Shown here one piece after another: positions 6,228 to 11,587 of a DNA stretch of 17,628 nucleotides (its first letter is position 1; each line of letters begins with the position of its first letter). The notes beneath the pieces were generated by a model that had not been told where the DNA came from, ran no database searches, and saw nothing but the letters and a program-made list of their open reading frames with translations. A program made the translations under genes and the position numbers. The stretch comes from Clostridium sp. AM33-3. Its GTDB lineage: Bacteria; Bacillota; Clostridia; Lachnospirales; Lachnospiraceae. The stretch lies in contig NZ_QUIV01000027.1 of assembly GCF_003480315.1 (NCBI RefSeq), positions 27,168-44,795 on the forward strand. Direction: 5' to 3'.

Positions 6228-6573
6228 GAGAGCTGATTCAAAAAATGAAACAGAAGTTAAAAAGCAAGATGCTAAGGGACGTAAGCGTAAAATTATTTTC
6301 AATATGAGAGTTACCGAAGATGAGCGAGAGCAAATAAATCAAAGAGCGGCACTATCTGGTCTGTTGAAACAAGAATTTTGTATTCAGTCACTAATGCATC
6401 AGAAAGTTGTTTGTTATGGAAATATACGCTTAATAAGTGAAGTGAAAAGTCAGTTGTGCAATATAGAAAACCATTTAATACGTTTAGAATCAGCAGATAA
6501 TTTTGATGCAGATAAACTGGAACAATTAAGAATGATTTTGGAATTGCTTAATAGCTTAAAGGAGAATAATTAA
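6220..6573 (+). CDS. Ribbon-helix-helix mobilization accessory protein, MobC-like
   Basis: The protein is 117 residues from the ATG nine bases after AGGGG; in-frame ATGs at 6211 and 6214 sit too close to that site but cannot be excluded. The gene overlaps the integrase 3' end by 8 bases. The N-terminal 25 residues are basic. Residues 26-60 match a ribbon-helix-helix of the relaxosome MobC type (KIIFNMRVTEDEREQINQRA, then LSGLLKQEFCIQSLM). The C-terminal half is a helix with Leu/Ile repeats. MobC-type proteins bind oriT and help the relaxase open the DNA. No relaxase gene follows directly, which is unusual: the next relaxase in the window is of a different class, 5 kb away. It may be a remnant or belong to an interrupted conjugative element. 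Confidence 0.7.
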   Translation: MFKRADSKNETEVKKQDAKGRKRKIIFNMRVTEDEREQINQRAALSGLLKQEFCIQSLMHQKVVCYGNIRLISEVKSQLCNIENHLIRLESADNFDADKLEQLRMILELLNSLKENN

Positions 6574-6639
6574 ATATATTCTGGTGTTGTATGTTGGTTT
6601 GATTTATGGACAATAAGCAGAATAAAACGGGAGGACGTA

Positions 6640-7191
6640 ATGAGAGACTATAGTTTACAAAGAGAAGAAATTGAAACTATAAAACCAAGAACCATAACAG
6701 TGAATCTTTCCGATGCAGATGTGAGACGCCTTGCCGAAAAATCAGGTGAGGGCGGTCTGACGATTTCAGAACTGTTGGAGAACTTCATCGGGGATTTAGT
6801 AGACGGAACGTATTCCAACGGAAGTGATGAACGGATGTATGCGGAACAGTGGTATCAGCGTTGTTGGTTCGCCATGTTTTCGGATGATACATTTCTGAAA
6901 TTCTTGCTGCTGTGGGGCGATTTGGACGATTATATTGATTTGATGGATGAACTTGAAAGCAATAAAAAAGAAATGGAAGAAATGACCGCTGATGCCGAAG
7001 AATATTCCGCTGAGGAACGGAACGAAATACAAGAGTACATCAATGATTTACAAAAAGAAAAGGATTATTATTGGAATAAATTTTTGGAACGAAAACTTCA
7101 AAAAGAATCCTATGTTTTTGAAAAAGAAGTTGAAAATATTATGGCGTGGAAATCGCAGCTTGACACATTACTTGACACCGAAAATCCGTAG
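6640..7191 (+). CDS. Conserved-looking mobile-element protein with RHH-like N-terminus, unknown function
   Basis: The protein is 183 residues, with GGGAGG five bases upstream of the ATG. Residues 16-48 (RTITVNLSDADVRRLAEKSG, then GLTISELLENFIGDLVDG) look like a ribbon-helix-helix or related DNA-binding fold. A middle block, GTYSNGSDERMYAEQWYQRCW, is distinctive and resembles proteins I associate with Tn1549-like conjugative elements, where they lie close to the origin of transfer. The C-terminal 80 residues are an acidic, then mixed-charge coiled coil. The protein is cytoplasmic, with no signal sequence. Downstream lies a repeat-rich noncoding region with an oriT-like hairpin, consistent with an oriT-binding or transfer-regulation role. 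Family recognition is from memory and the function is not established. Confidence 0.65.
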   Translation: MRDYSLQREEIETIKPRTITVNLSDADVRRLAEKSGEGGLTISELLENFIGDLVDGTYSNGSDERMYAEQWYQRCWFAMFSDDTFLKFLLLWGDLDDYIDLMDELESNKKEMEEMTADAEEYSAEERNEIQEYINDLQKEKDYYWNKFLERKLQKESYVFEKEVENIMAWKSQLDTLLDTENP

Positions 7192-7202
7192 GTCAACATT
7201 AT

Positions 7203-7330
7203 TAGCAAGCAGGGGGAAAATATATACATTCCCTCATACTTGCATATAGCAAGCATGGGGAAATTATATACACTCGCTGTCAAATATTCTCCCTATACTT
7301 GCTATAGCAAGCATAGGGAAAATATAGACA
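7203..7330 (+). repeat. Three TAGCAAGCA(N)GGG-GAAA repeats with palindromic partners
   Basis: TAGCAAGCA followed by a G-run, AAA and TATA(T/G)ACA recurs at 7203-7228, 7247-7272 and 7305-7330; copies 2 and 3 continue into CACTCG/CTCG. Copies 2 and 3 are preceded by inverted partners CCCTCATACTTGC (7231-7243) and CCCTATACTTGC (7291-7302). Positions 7291-7318 therefore form a 28-bp near-perfect palindrome with one mismatch. They probably bind a dimeric protein of the transfer or maintenance machinery. Confidence 0.75.
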
Positions 7331-7365
7331 CTCGTGCCATTTTCCCACTTGTTAGCCGCTACACT

Positions 7366-7391
7366 GGGGCACTGCCCCCTAATACCCCCAG
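7366..7391 (+). other. oriT-like C-rich hairpin
   Basis: GGGGCA, C, TGCCCC (7366-7378) is a compact hairpin followed by CTAATACCCCCAG, with CTGGGG...CCCCCAG as an alternative outer pairing. C-rich nick regions beside hairpins are typical of several relaxase oriTs, and a MobC-like gene lies upstream. The exact nic sequence is not one I can match to a characterised family. Confidence 0.35.
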
Positions 7392-7463
7392 CCATAACAT
7401 TTTGCAAAACGATTATCTCACAAACAGTGCAACAAAAACGAAATCGCTGACGAGCAATTTTGT

Positions 7464-7486
7464 AATTTCCTCACGGTGAGGAAATT
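7464..7486. repeat. Perfect 23-bp palindrome
   Basis: AATTTCCTCAC, a single central G, then GTGAGGAAATT form perfect 11-bp arms, followed by TTG. It lies 38 bases before the candidate promoter of the 7589 gene. It could be a terminator for upstream transcription on either strand or an operator. Confidence 0.65.
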
Positions 7487-7523
7487 TTGAAAGGAGAGTT
7501 CACTATACTGATAGAACGTGCAG

Positions 7524-7553
7524 TTGAAATACGATGATGAAATATGATAAAAT
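7524..7553 (+). promoter_or_regulatory. Candidate promoter for the small membrane-protein genes
   Basis: TTGAAA (7524-7529) and TAAAAT (7548-7553) are 18 bases apart and lie 36 bases upstream of the ATG at 7589, leaving room for the GGGGTGG ribosome binding site. Confidence 0.4.
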
Positions 7554-7588
7554 AAAATTGACAAATCGGTATTTGTGGGGTGGTGAAT

Positions 7589-7852
7589 ATGAAAAAGAAA
7601 ATTTTAAAAGCAGTTTTAGGTATTCTTATTTGTTGGGGGATTTTTGTTGCTATTGAGGGATTTCGTTTGATTGGAAGCACTGACCCAGGAAAATGTCCGC
7701 TTATAACACTTGGAAGCACACAAACTGCGGATGAAATTGCTGATTATGGAAGTTTAGGATTTTCACAAACATATCATCTGACAAATGGCGATGCATTTGT
7801 ATATGGTGAATTTCGAGTTTTGGGAATCAGAATTGCAAGATGGGAGAGTTAA
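7589..7852 (+). CDS. Small membrane-anchored protein, unknown function
   Basis: The protein is 87 residues from the ATG after a GGGGTGGTG ribosome binding site; in-frame GTGs at 7580 and 7583 are alternatives. Residues 2-8 are basic (KKKILK) and 9-27 are hydrophobic (AVLGILICWGIFVAIEGF), giving one N-terminal membrane segment or uncleaved signal anchor. The remaining 60 residues form a small, probably extracytoplasmic domain with PGKCPLITLG and YHLTNGDAFVYGEFRVLGIRI. No family name comes to mind. It precedes another small membrane protein, and a short CCAGTT/AACTGG hairpin (7856-7872) lies between them. It looks like part of a small envelope-protein locus. Confidence 0.6.
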   Translation: MKKKILKAVLGILICWGIFVAIEGFRLIGSTDPGKCPLITLGSTQTADEIADYGSLGFSQTYHLTNGDAFVYGEFRVLGIRIARWES

Positions 7853-7904
7853 ATTCCAGTTTTCTTAACTGGATAAATCGGAAGTTGGAAAGGGGTGCAC
7901 TGCT

Positions 7905-8135
7905 ATGCTGAAAAAGTTGAATTCCTTTTTTAACATCGTTATTGGTTCATTCATAGGAGTTTTCATTGGGTTCGGAATTTATAAGTTCTGGCACTTTAAA
8001 ACCTATCCAAATTTATATGCCATGCAGTCTGCACCGTGGTACACAGAGTTGCTATTGGGTGGTGCCTTGGTGGCTGTTGTGGTGGTCGTATGTATTATCC
8101 TAAAGCTGATTATTTGTAGGAAGTTAAAGCCATAA
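7905..8135 (+). CDS. Small two-helix membrane protein, unknown function
   Basis: The protein is 76 residues, with an AAAGGGG-type ribosome binding site upstream of the ATG. Two membrane segments are visible, about residues 8-28 (FFNIVIGSFIGVFIGFGIY) and 49-71 (LLLGGALVAVVVVVCIILKLI). They are joined by a loop with a YAMQSAPWY motif, and the protein ends in a short basic tail (CRKLKP). It resembles in layout the 78-residue protein at 16604, which also has two helices and a Tyr-Pro containing loop. The two may be neighbours in the same locus, now separated by the 8-16 kb element. Function is unknown. A hairpin with arms ACTTCCC/GGGAAGT begins at the stop codon (8135-8155). Confidence 0.6.
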   Translation: MLKKLNSFFNIVIGSFIGVFIGFGIYKFWHFKTYPNLYAMQSAPWYTELLLGGALVAVVVVVCIILKLIICRKLKP

Positions 8136-8251
8136 CTTCCCGTTTATTGGGAAGTCACAGAGAACGAAAAATCGGAATTTGTGGAGAGATTTCCTGAACT
8201 TTCCTTATTTTACAGGCTTTTCAGCCCATTAAATAGTGAAATGATATGTAT

Positions 8252-8301
8252 TTTCCCTTATTTTTGCCCTTATGCGGAATCCGCAAGGGAAATAAGGGAA
8301 A
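8252..8301. repeat. Integrase-proximal inverted repeats, likely element end (arm sites)
   Basis: TTTCCCTTATTT (8252-8263) pairs with AAATAAGGGAAA (8290-8301). Inside it lie TTTGCCCTTAT (8263-8273) and CAAGGGAAATAAGGGAAA (8284-8301), around a GCGGAATCCGC core. It begins 8 bases beyond the integrase stop. The same two blocks recur near 16.42-16.48 kb, so they are probably arm-type binding sites of this integrase at the two ends of the element. The run TTTTT after it could also terminate plus-strand transcription. Confidence 0.65.
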
Positions 8302-8308
8302 TTTTTAG

Positions 8309-9604
8309 TTAAGCATTGCTCGCTACTTTATCAAGAAGTCTTGCGGAATCCCGTTTTGCTTTTCTTGTTGAGTGAGCGTAAATATTCATTGTGGTACTGA
8401 CATCAGAGTGTCCTAACAGTTCCTGTACATCTTTCGGTGCAGCTCCATTGGAAAGCAGATTGCTGGTATAAGTGTGACGCAACTGGTGAAAATGGAAATC
8501 TTCAAATCCTTCCAGCTTCTTTGCCACTGATCTGCATACAATGCTGAGTGTACTCGGCAGTTCCAAAGAGCCATCTGGTCGCAGGCAGACAAAGGAGATT
8601 TCTTTGTAATCTGTCGGGACTTCCTGTGTTCCGTCAAGATGATAGTATTCATAATATACCCTGTTTTTCACATGCACTTCTTTGTAGTAATTGCGGTGAT
8701 ATAATTCGCCATACTGCATCCGGTTTTTGAGCTGTTCTTTTCTGGCAGCTTTCAGTATTTCAGTCAGCGTATCTCCAAAATCAACAATCCTTACTTTTTT
8801 CCGTTTCGTTGGTCCGATAATATTTTTGTGTTTCATGCCGTCGTAGCGGATACTGCGTTTTATGGTCAGGCATTGTTCCTCAAGGTTAATGTCCTGCCAT
8901 GTAAGACCACAGGTTTCCCCGATACGGAGCCCGGCATAATACGCAATTTGAATCGGAAGAATAGCAGGTGGATTTTTCTTTTCCAGATATTGGATAAGCC
9001 GTTCATAATCCTCATGTGAAATCGGCTGTGTACCTTCTTCCACTTCATCATCGGAAAAGAGGTCAACTTCCTCTGCCTGCTTTTTCAGCTTAATATACTG
9101 CATCGGATTGAAACTGATTAACTGTTTTGGAAATACTGCAAAACGGAATGACTGCTGTAACACTGCGGAAAAAGAATGGATATAATCTTTGCTGTATCCC
9201 TTTTTTACTTTCCCGTCTGGAAACTCACCACCGAATGTAAGCAGATCAAGAAATGCCTGTAAATGTTCGGCAGTAACTGTTTTCAGTTTGCGGTCTGCAA
9301 TCGGGTGTTTTTTGATACATCGGATTGCACCAAGATAATTTTCCACTGTACCGTTGCTGAGTGTCCCAGTTTTCAGTTCTTCTTCTGCCCACATATCCAG
9401 AAGTTCCCCTACGGTAAGATTATCTGCCTTTGCAACAAACTTCTTATCTTCGTAGTCTTCCAGTGCCTTGCGGAGAAGCTTTTCCGTCTCACTTTTACTT
9501 TCGGTTCCGGCGTATTCTTTCTGAACCATTTTACCGCTTGCATCTTCTACATAGAAACGATAGTACCATTTTTTTCCTTTTTTTCTAACAGATCCTTTTG
9601 CCAT
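8309..9604 (-). CDS. int: Tyrosine recombinase (integrase) of the 8-16 kb element
   Basis: The protein is 431 residues from the ATG preceded by AAAGGAG ten bases upstream; a longer frame starting at 9634 has the ribosome binding site inside it. Residues 1-55 form an arm-binding AP2-like domain (SVRKKGKKWYYRFYVEDASG). About 62-170 is the core-binding domain. The catalytic set is complete: Arg227 (AGLRIGE), His373-Arg376 (HFHQLRHT), His399 (LLGHSDVS) and nucleophile Tyr409 (MNIYAHS). It also has an inserted Tyr-rich segment around 300-322, as in Tn916-type integrases. It lies at the left end of the element, reading outward, with repeated putative arm sites 8 bases past its stop. It should catalyse integration and excision of the element, with the excisionase encoded at 10570. 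Confidence 0.94.
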   Translation of the reverse strand: MAKGSVRKKGKKWYYRFYVEDASGKMVQKEYAGTESKSETEKLLRKALEDYEDKKFVAKADNLTVGELLDMWAEEELKTGTLSNGTVENYLGAIRCIKKHPIADRKLKTVTAEHLQAFLDLLTFGGEFPDGKVKKGYSKDYIHSFSAVLQQSFRFAVFPKQLISFNPMQYIKLKKQAEEVDLFSDDEVEEGTQPISHEDYERLIQYLEKKNPPAILPIQIAYYAGLRIGETCGLTWQDINLEEQCLTIKRSIRYDGMKHKNIIGPTKRKKVRIVDFGDTLTEILKAARKEQLKNRMQYGELYHRNYYKEVHVKNRVYYEYYHLDGTQEVPTDYKEISFVCLRPDGSLELPSTLSIVCRSVAKKLEGFEDFHFHQLRHTYTSNLLSNGAAPKDVQELLGHSDVSTTMNIYAHSTRKAKRDSARLLDKVASNA

Positions 9605-9764
9605 AATCGTATGTCTCCTTTCGATATCAGACAATCGGAACTGCTGAAATGCTTCTTGCGTGTAGGCATCTTATGGACAAGTCCATAAGCCAATTCGCCG
9701 CTCGTCAAATCTGTAAACAGCTTGACTCGCTTGCGCTCATTGTATCATAACTCCGATTATCTTA
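9605..9764. other. Spacer between integrase and XRE repressor, with inverted repeat
   Basis: This 160-bp gap between two minus-strand genes holds a TTATGGAC-AA-GTCCATAA inverted repeat (9671-9688). The 11-mer CTTATGGACAA from it recurs exactly at the transfer origin (11314-11324). No coding region or strong promoter is evident here. Confidence 0.45.
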
Positions 9765-10394
9765 CTATACCGATTCAGAATCGTCATACATAACTTCGGA
9801 TAAAAGATTTGCAAGCCTTTGTTCTGCCGCTTCCGGTTTCTTTGAATAGAGCCTTACAACATCTGCCATATCATTAAATGCGTTGACAGTATGTGTGATC
9901 TCCCTGAGAAACATAATCTCATTATATTCATCTTTCGATTCAAATCCCATTACTTTGGCAATGTCCGCATCTTTGGTACTGCCTTTGTAATTTTTACAGG
10001 CGAACTGAAACGAATCCAGAAACAGTTCATATTGCTTTAACATTAACAGCAGTAAGTCTTTAGAAAAAGCGTCTTCTGTTTTATTGAGGTCAAGAGGAAA
10101 CTGTTTGAGAATGTCGCCCATCGCATCACGAATCTGCAATTCTTTCTTATCCGTAATATCAGTTTCATATTCATCGGTTTCCCCTTTGAGCCATTCAATC
10201 GATACATGAAGTGCTTCCGAAAGACCTTCCAGTACCATCTTTTTGGTATTGTCAATCGAACCATTCTCATAACGCAGGATTGTGGAAGCGGTAACTCCCA
10301 TCTTCTCTGCGACATAAGGCTGTGTCAGATTTAATTCCAGACGGCGCTGTTTTGCCCTGCTGCCAATCAGCTTGCGTAGTTCTTTATCTTTCAT
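9765..10394 (-). CDS. XRE-family repressor of the element
   Basis: The protein is 209 residues from the ATG preceded by AAGGAGG nine bases upstream; upstream in-frame ATGs would include the promoter region and are rejected. Residues 7-68 form a canonical helix-turn-helix (LIGSRAKQRRLELNLTQPYV, then TASTILRYENGS, then LSEALHVSIEWLKG). The rest is helical, with a Leu-rich block around 100-130, perhaps for dimerisation or effector contact. No protease or SOS-cleavage site is seen. It is divergent from the excisionase gene, and two ATTGCA...TGCAAT palindromes lie in the shared promoter region. It most likely represses the excision and mobilization operon and itself. Confidence 0.87.
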   Translation of the reverse strand: MKDKELRKLIGSRAKQRRLELNLTQPYVAEKMGVTASTILRYENGSIDNTKKMVLEGLSEALHVSIEWLKGETDEYETDITDKKELQIRDAMGDILKQFPLDLNKTEDAFSKDLLLLMLKQYELFLDSFQFACKNYKGSTKDADIAKVMGFESKDEYNEIMFLREITHTVNAFNDMADVVRLYSKKPEAAEQRLANLLSEVMYDDSESV

Positions 10395-10425
10395 GCTGAT
10401 GTGCCTCCTTTTTCGGTATGTCATT

Positions 10426-10551
10426 ACTATACCACGCAACAAAACATATTGCAATATGCAATTTTAAGAAAAGCAGAAAAATTTCATAATGCTTGACAAA
10501 GCAATATAAACACGCTATACTGACAGCACAAATGAAATTGCATAATGCAAT
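10426..10551. promoter_or_regulatory. Divergent promoters with paired repressor operators
   Basis: On the plus strand, TTGACA (10493-10498) and TATACT (10516-10521) are 17 bases apart and drive the excisionase gene. On the minus strand, TATAGT (10431-10426) with TTGCAA (10454-10449) can drive the XRE gene. Two palindromes flank them: ATTGCAATATGCAAT (10448-10462), covering the minus -35 box, and ATTGCATAATGCAAT (10537-10551), just after the plus start point. This is the layout of a self-regulating repressor switch. Confidence 0.75.
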
Positions 10552-10569
10552 TCGAAAGGAGGTGGTCAT

Positions 10570-10800
10570 ATGACGCAAAGAAAGATTGCCTTATCTATTG
10601 AGGAAGCTGCTGATTATACGGGAATTGGCAGGAACACCCTGCGAAAGTTGGTAGAGTGGAAGAAACTTCCGGTATTGAAGGTTGGGAGAAAAGTCCTGAT
10701 CAAAACGGATATGCTGGAACTTTTTATGGAAGCCAACGAGGGCAGGGACTTGAGGGATAAGGGAAATGTGAAAGCAGTCACAAGAAACGGTTCAACTTAA
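10570..10800 (+). CDS. xis: Excisionase-family helix-turn-helix protein
   Basis: The protein is 76 residues with AAAGGAGG seven bases before the ATG. The sequence is a standard excisionase/MerR-like winged helix: IALSIEEAADYTGIGRNTLR, then a recognition helix and the wing KLPVLKVGRKVLIKTDMLELF, followed by a short polar tail. Proteins of this family bend attachment-site DNA and steer the paired integrase toward excision. It is transcribed from a near-consensus promoter divergent from the XRE repressor, which probably keeps it off. A GCGGTT/AACCGC hairpin (10805-10824) follows the stop, before the DUF3847 and relaxase genes. Confidence 0.87.
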   Translation: MTQRKIALSIEEAADYTGIGRNTLRKLVEWKKLPVLKVGRKVLIKTDMLELFMEANEGRDLRDKGNVKAVTRNGST

Positions 10801-10944
10801 AAAAGCGGTTCCCGAAGAAACCGCCAAAGGTTCTATCAGACCGGAGTCATGATATACCTACACGCAAGCAGATTATACCATGTACTTCGTCTGACAGACA
10901 ACAGGAAACTTATGTTTGGAAAAAAAGAAAGGACGATGATATTT

Positions 10945-11259
10945 ATGGCAAGATCAACAAAGAGTTATGAGGAGCGTATGCTCCAGTTGGAAAAGAAAGA
11001 ACAGGAAAGCCTTGAGAAAGCAAAACAGTATGCAGCACAGAAACGGGAACTGAAGAAACGTCAGAAAGATGTGGAAACCAAAAAACGGACACACAGGCTC
11101 TGCCAGATTGGCGGTGCAGTGGAATCGGTACTGGGTTCTGCGATTGAGGAAGATGATATCCCAAAGCTGATCGGCTTCTTAAAAAGGCAGGAAGCAAATG
11201 GGAAATTCTTCTCAAAGGCAATGCAGAAAGAGCCAGTTGCAAATACGGAGGAAGTGTAA
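10945..11259 (+). CDS. DUF3847-family protein associated with MobA/MobL relaxases
   Basis: The protein is 104 residues from ATG 10945, eleven bases after AAAGGA; an in-frame ATG at 10936 is nearly fused to that site. Residues 8-50 are a Lys/Glu/Gln-rich coiled coil (EERMLQLEKKEQESLEKAKQ). A short conserved block follows, TKKRTHRLCQIGGAVESVLG, then IPKLIGFLKRQEANGKFF. This matches DUF3847 proteins, small helical proteins found directly upstream of MobA/MobL relaxase genes. The basic RTHRLCQIG segment may contact oriT DNA, which begins just downstream, but the role in relaxosome assembly is inferred from position. The gene is co-oriented with the excisionase and relaxase. Confidence 0.8.
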   Translation: MARSTKSYEERMLQLEKKEQESLEKAKQYAAQKRELKKRQKDVETKKRTHRLCQIGGAVESVLGSAIEEDDIPKLIGFLKRQEANGKFFSKAMQKEPVANTEEV

Positions 11260-11304
11260 TGCCGGAGGGAGTGGAGTTTCCATTCCCTTCATTGCTTTTT
11301 TATG

Positions 11305-11361
11305 AAGGGCGCACTTATGGACAACCAGAGGTCGTCCGTATAAGTTTGCCACAGGTGGCAA
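11305..11361 (-). other. oriT: MobQ-type origin of transfer (oriT) with nic sequence
   Basis: On the minus strand, TAAGTGCGCCCTT (11317-11305) matches the core nic sequence shared by RSF1010, pIP501 and Ti-type MobQ origins. Immediately 5' of it on that strand is the inverted repeat GGACGACC-TCT-GGTTGTCC (11337-11319; one mismatch), the position where the relaxase-binding hairpin is expected. A second perfect inverted repeat, TTGCCAC-AG-GTGGCAA, lies at 11346-11361. The MobA/MobL relaxase gene begins 227 bases further on. The nick should fall within GTGCGCCC; the exact phosphate is not visible from sequence. Confidence 0.8.
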
Positions 11362-11434
11362 CCGGTCTGCGCTTACGCTTGCCGGGCTCGTTCCGTCGGC
11401 GGGGCTTTCAGCCAGACCTGCTCATGCCGCAGGA

Positions 11435-11507
11435 GGCACTCTTCGCCAGAGGGGCACATTCCATGCAGGCTGTTATGCACAGGGCACTCTTACGCAGAGG
11501 GTGCTCC
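11435..11507 (+). repeat. Two imperfect GGCACTCTT-N-GCAGAGGG hairpin repeats in the relaxase leader
   Basis: GGCACTCTTCGCCAGAGGGG (11435-11454) and GGCACTCTTACGCAGAGGGT (11483-11502) are direct repeats 48 bases apart. Each can fold as CTCT/AGAG-type hairpins, and the second extends through GCAC/GTGC. They lie between oriT and the relaxase start and could regulate relaxase expression or bind relaxosome proteins. Confidence 0.55.
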
Positions 11508-11587
11508 GGCAGATACCATTTTCTTTTAGGAAAAACGTTACCTGCCGGAAATCAAAGCCGGATACGGCAGAATGGGGGAAACGGAGC

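Larger units (their letters stand above)
7192..7588. other. Gene-free repeat-rich region, possible transfer origin
   Basis: There is no convincing coding sequence in this roughly 400-bp stretch. It contains three TAGCAAGCA-type repeats (7203-7330), two of them part of near-palindromes. It also has a C-rich hairpin (7366-7391), a perfect 23-bp palindrome (7464-7486) and a candidate promoter (7524-7553) for the next gene. Confidence 0.55.
11260..11587. other. Gene-free, GC-richer leader containing the transfer origin
   Basis: This 328-bp interval between DUF3847 and the relaxase is GC-richer than its surroundings. A 117-codon frame runs through it, but it lacks a ribosome binding site and coincides with inverted repeats, so I treat it as noncoding. 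It carries a MobQ-type oriT (11305-11361) and a pair of imperfect hairpin repeats (11435-11507). Confidence 0.6.

Noticed and set aside
6992..7249. An 85-codon plus-strand frame overlapping the 183-aa gene
   Set aside because: Out-of-frame shadow of the clear gene at 6640-7191, with Lys/Ile-rich AT-driven composition.
7203..7330. CRISPR array
   Set aside because: Only three degenerate repeats, irregular spacing (44 and 58 bases) and palindromic partners within the spacers.
7558..7563. TTGACA as a -35 box for the 7589 gene
   Set aside because: It lies about 26 bases before the start codon, leaving no room for a -10 box, transcript start and ribosome binding site.
9263..9688. A 141-codon plus-strand frame opposite the integrase
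   Set aside because: Phe/Cys-rich antisense shadow of a clear integrase gene; no ribosome binding site.
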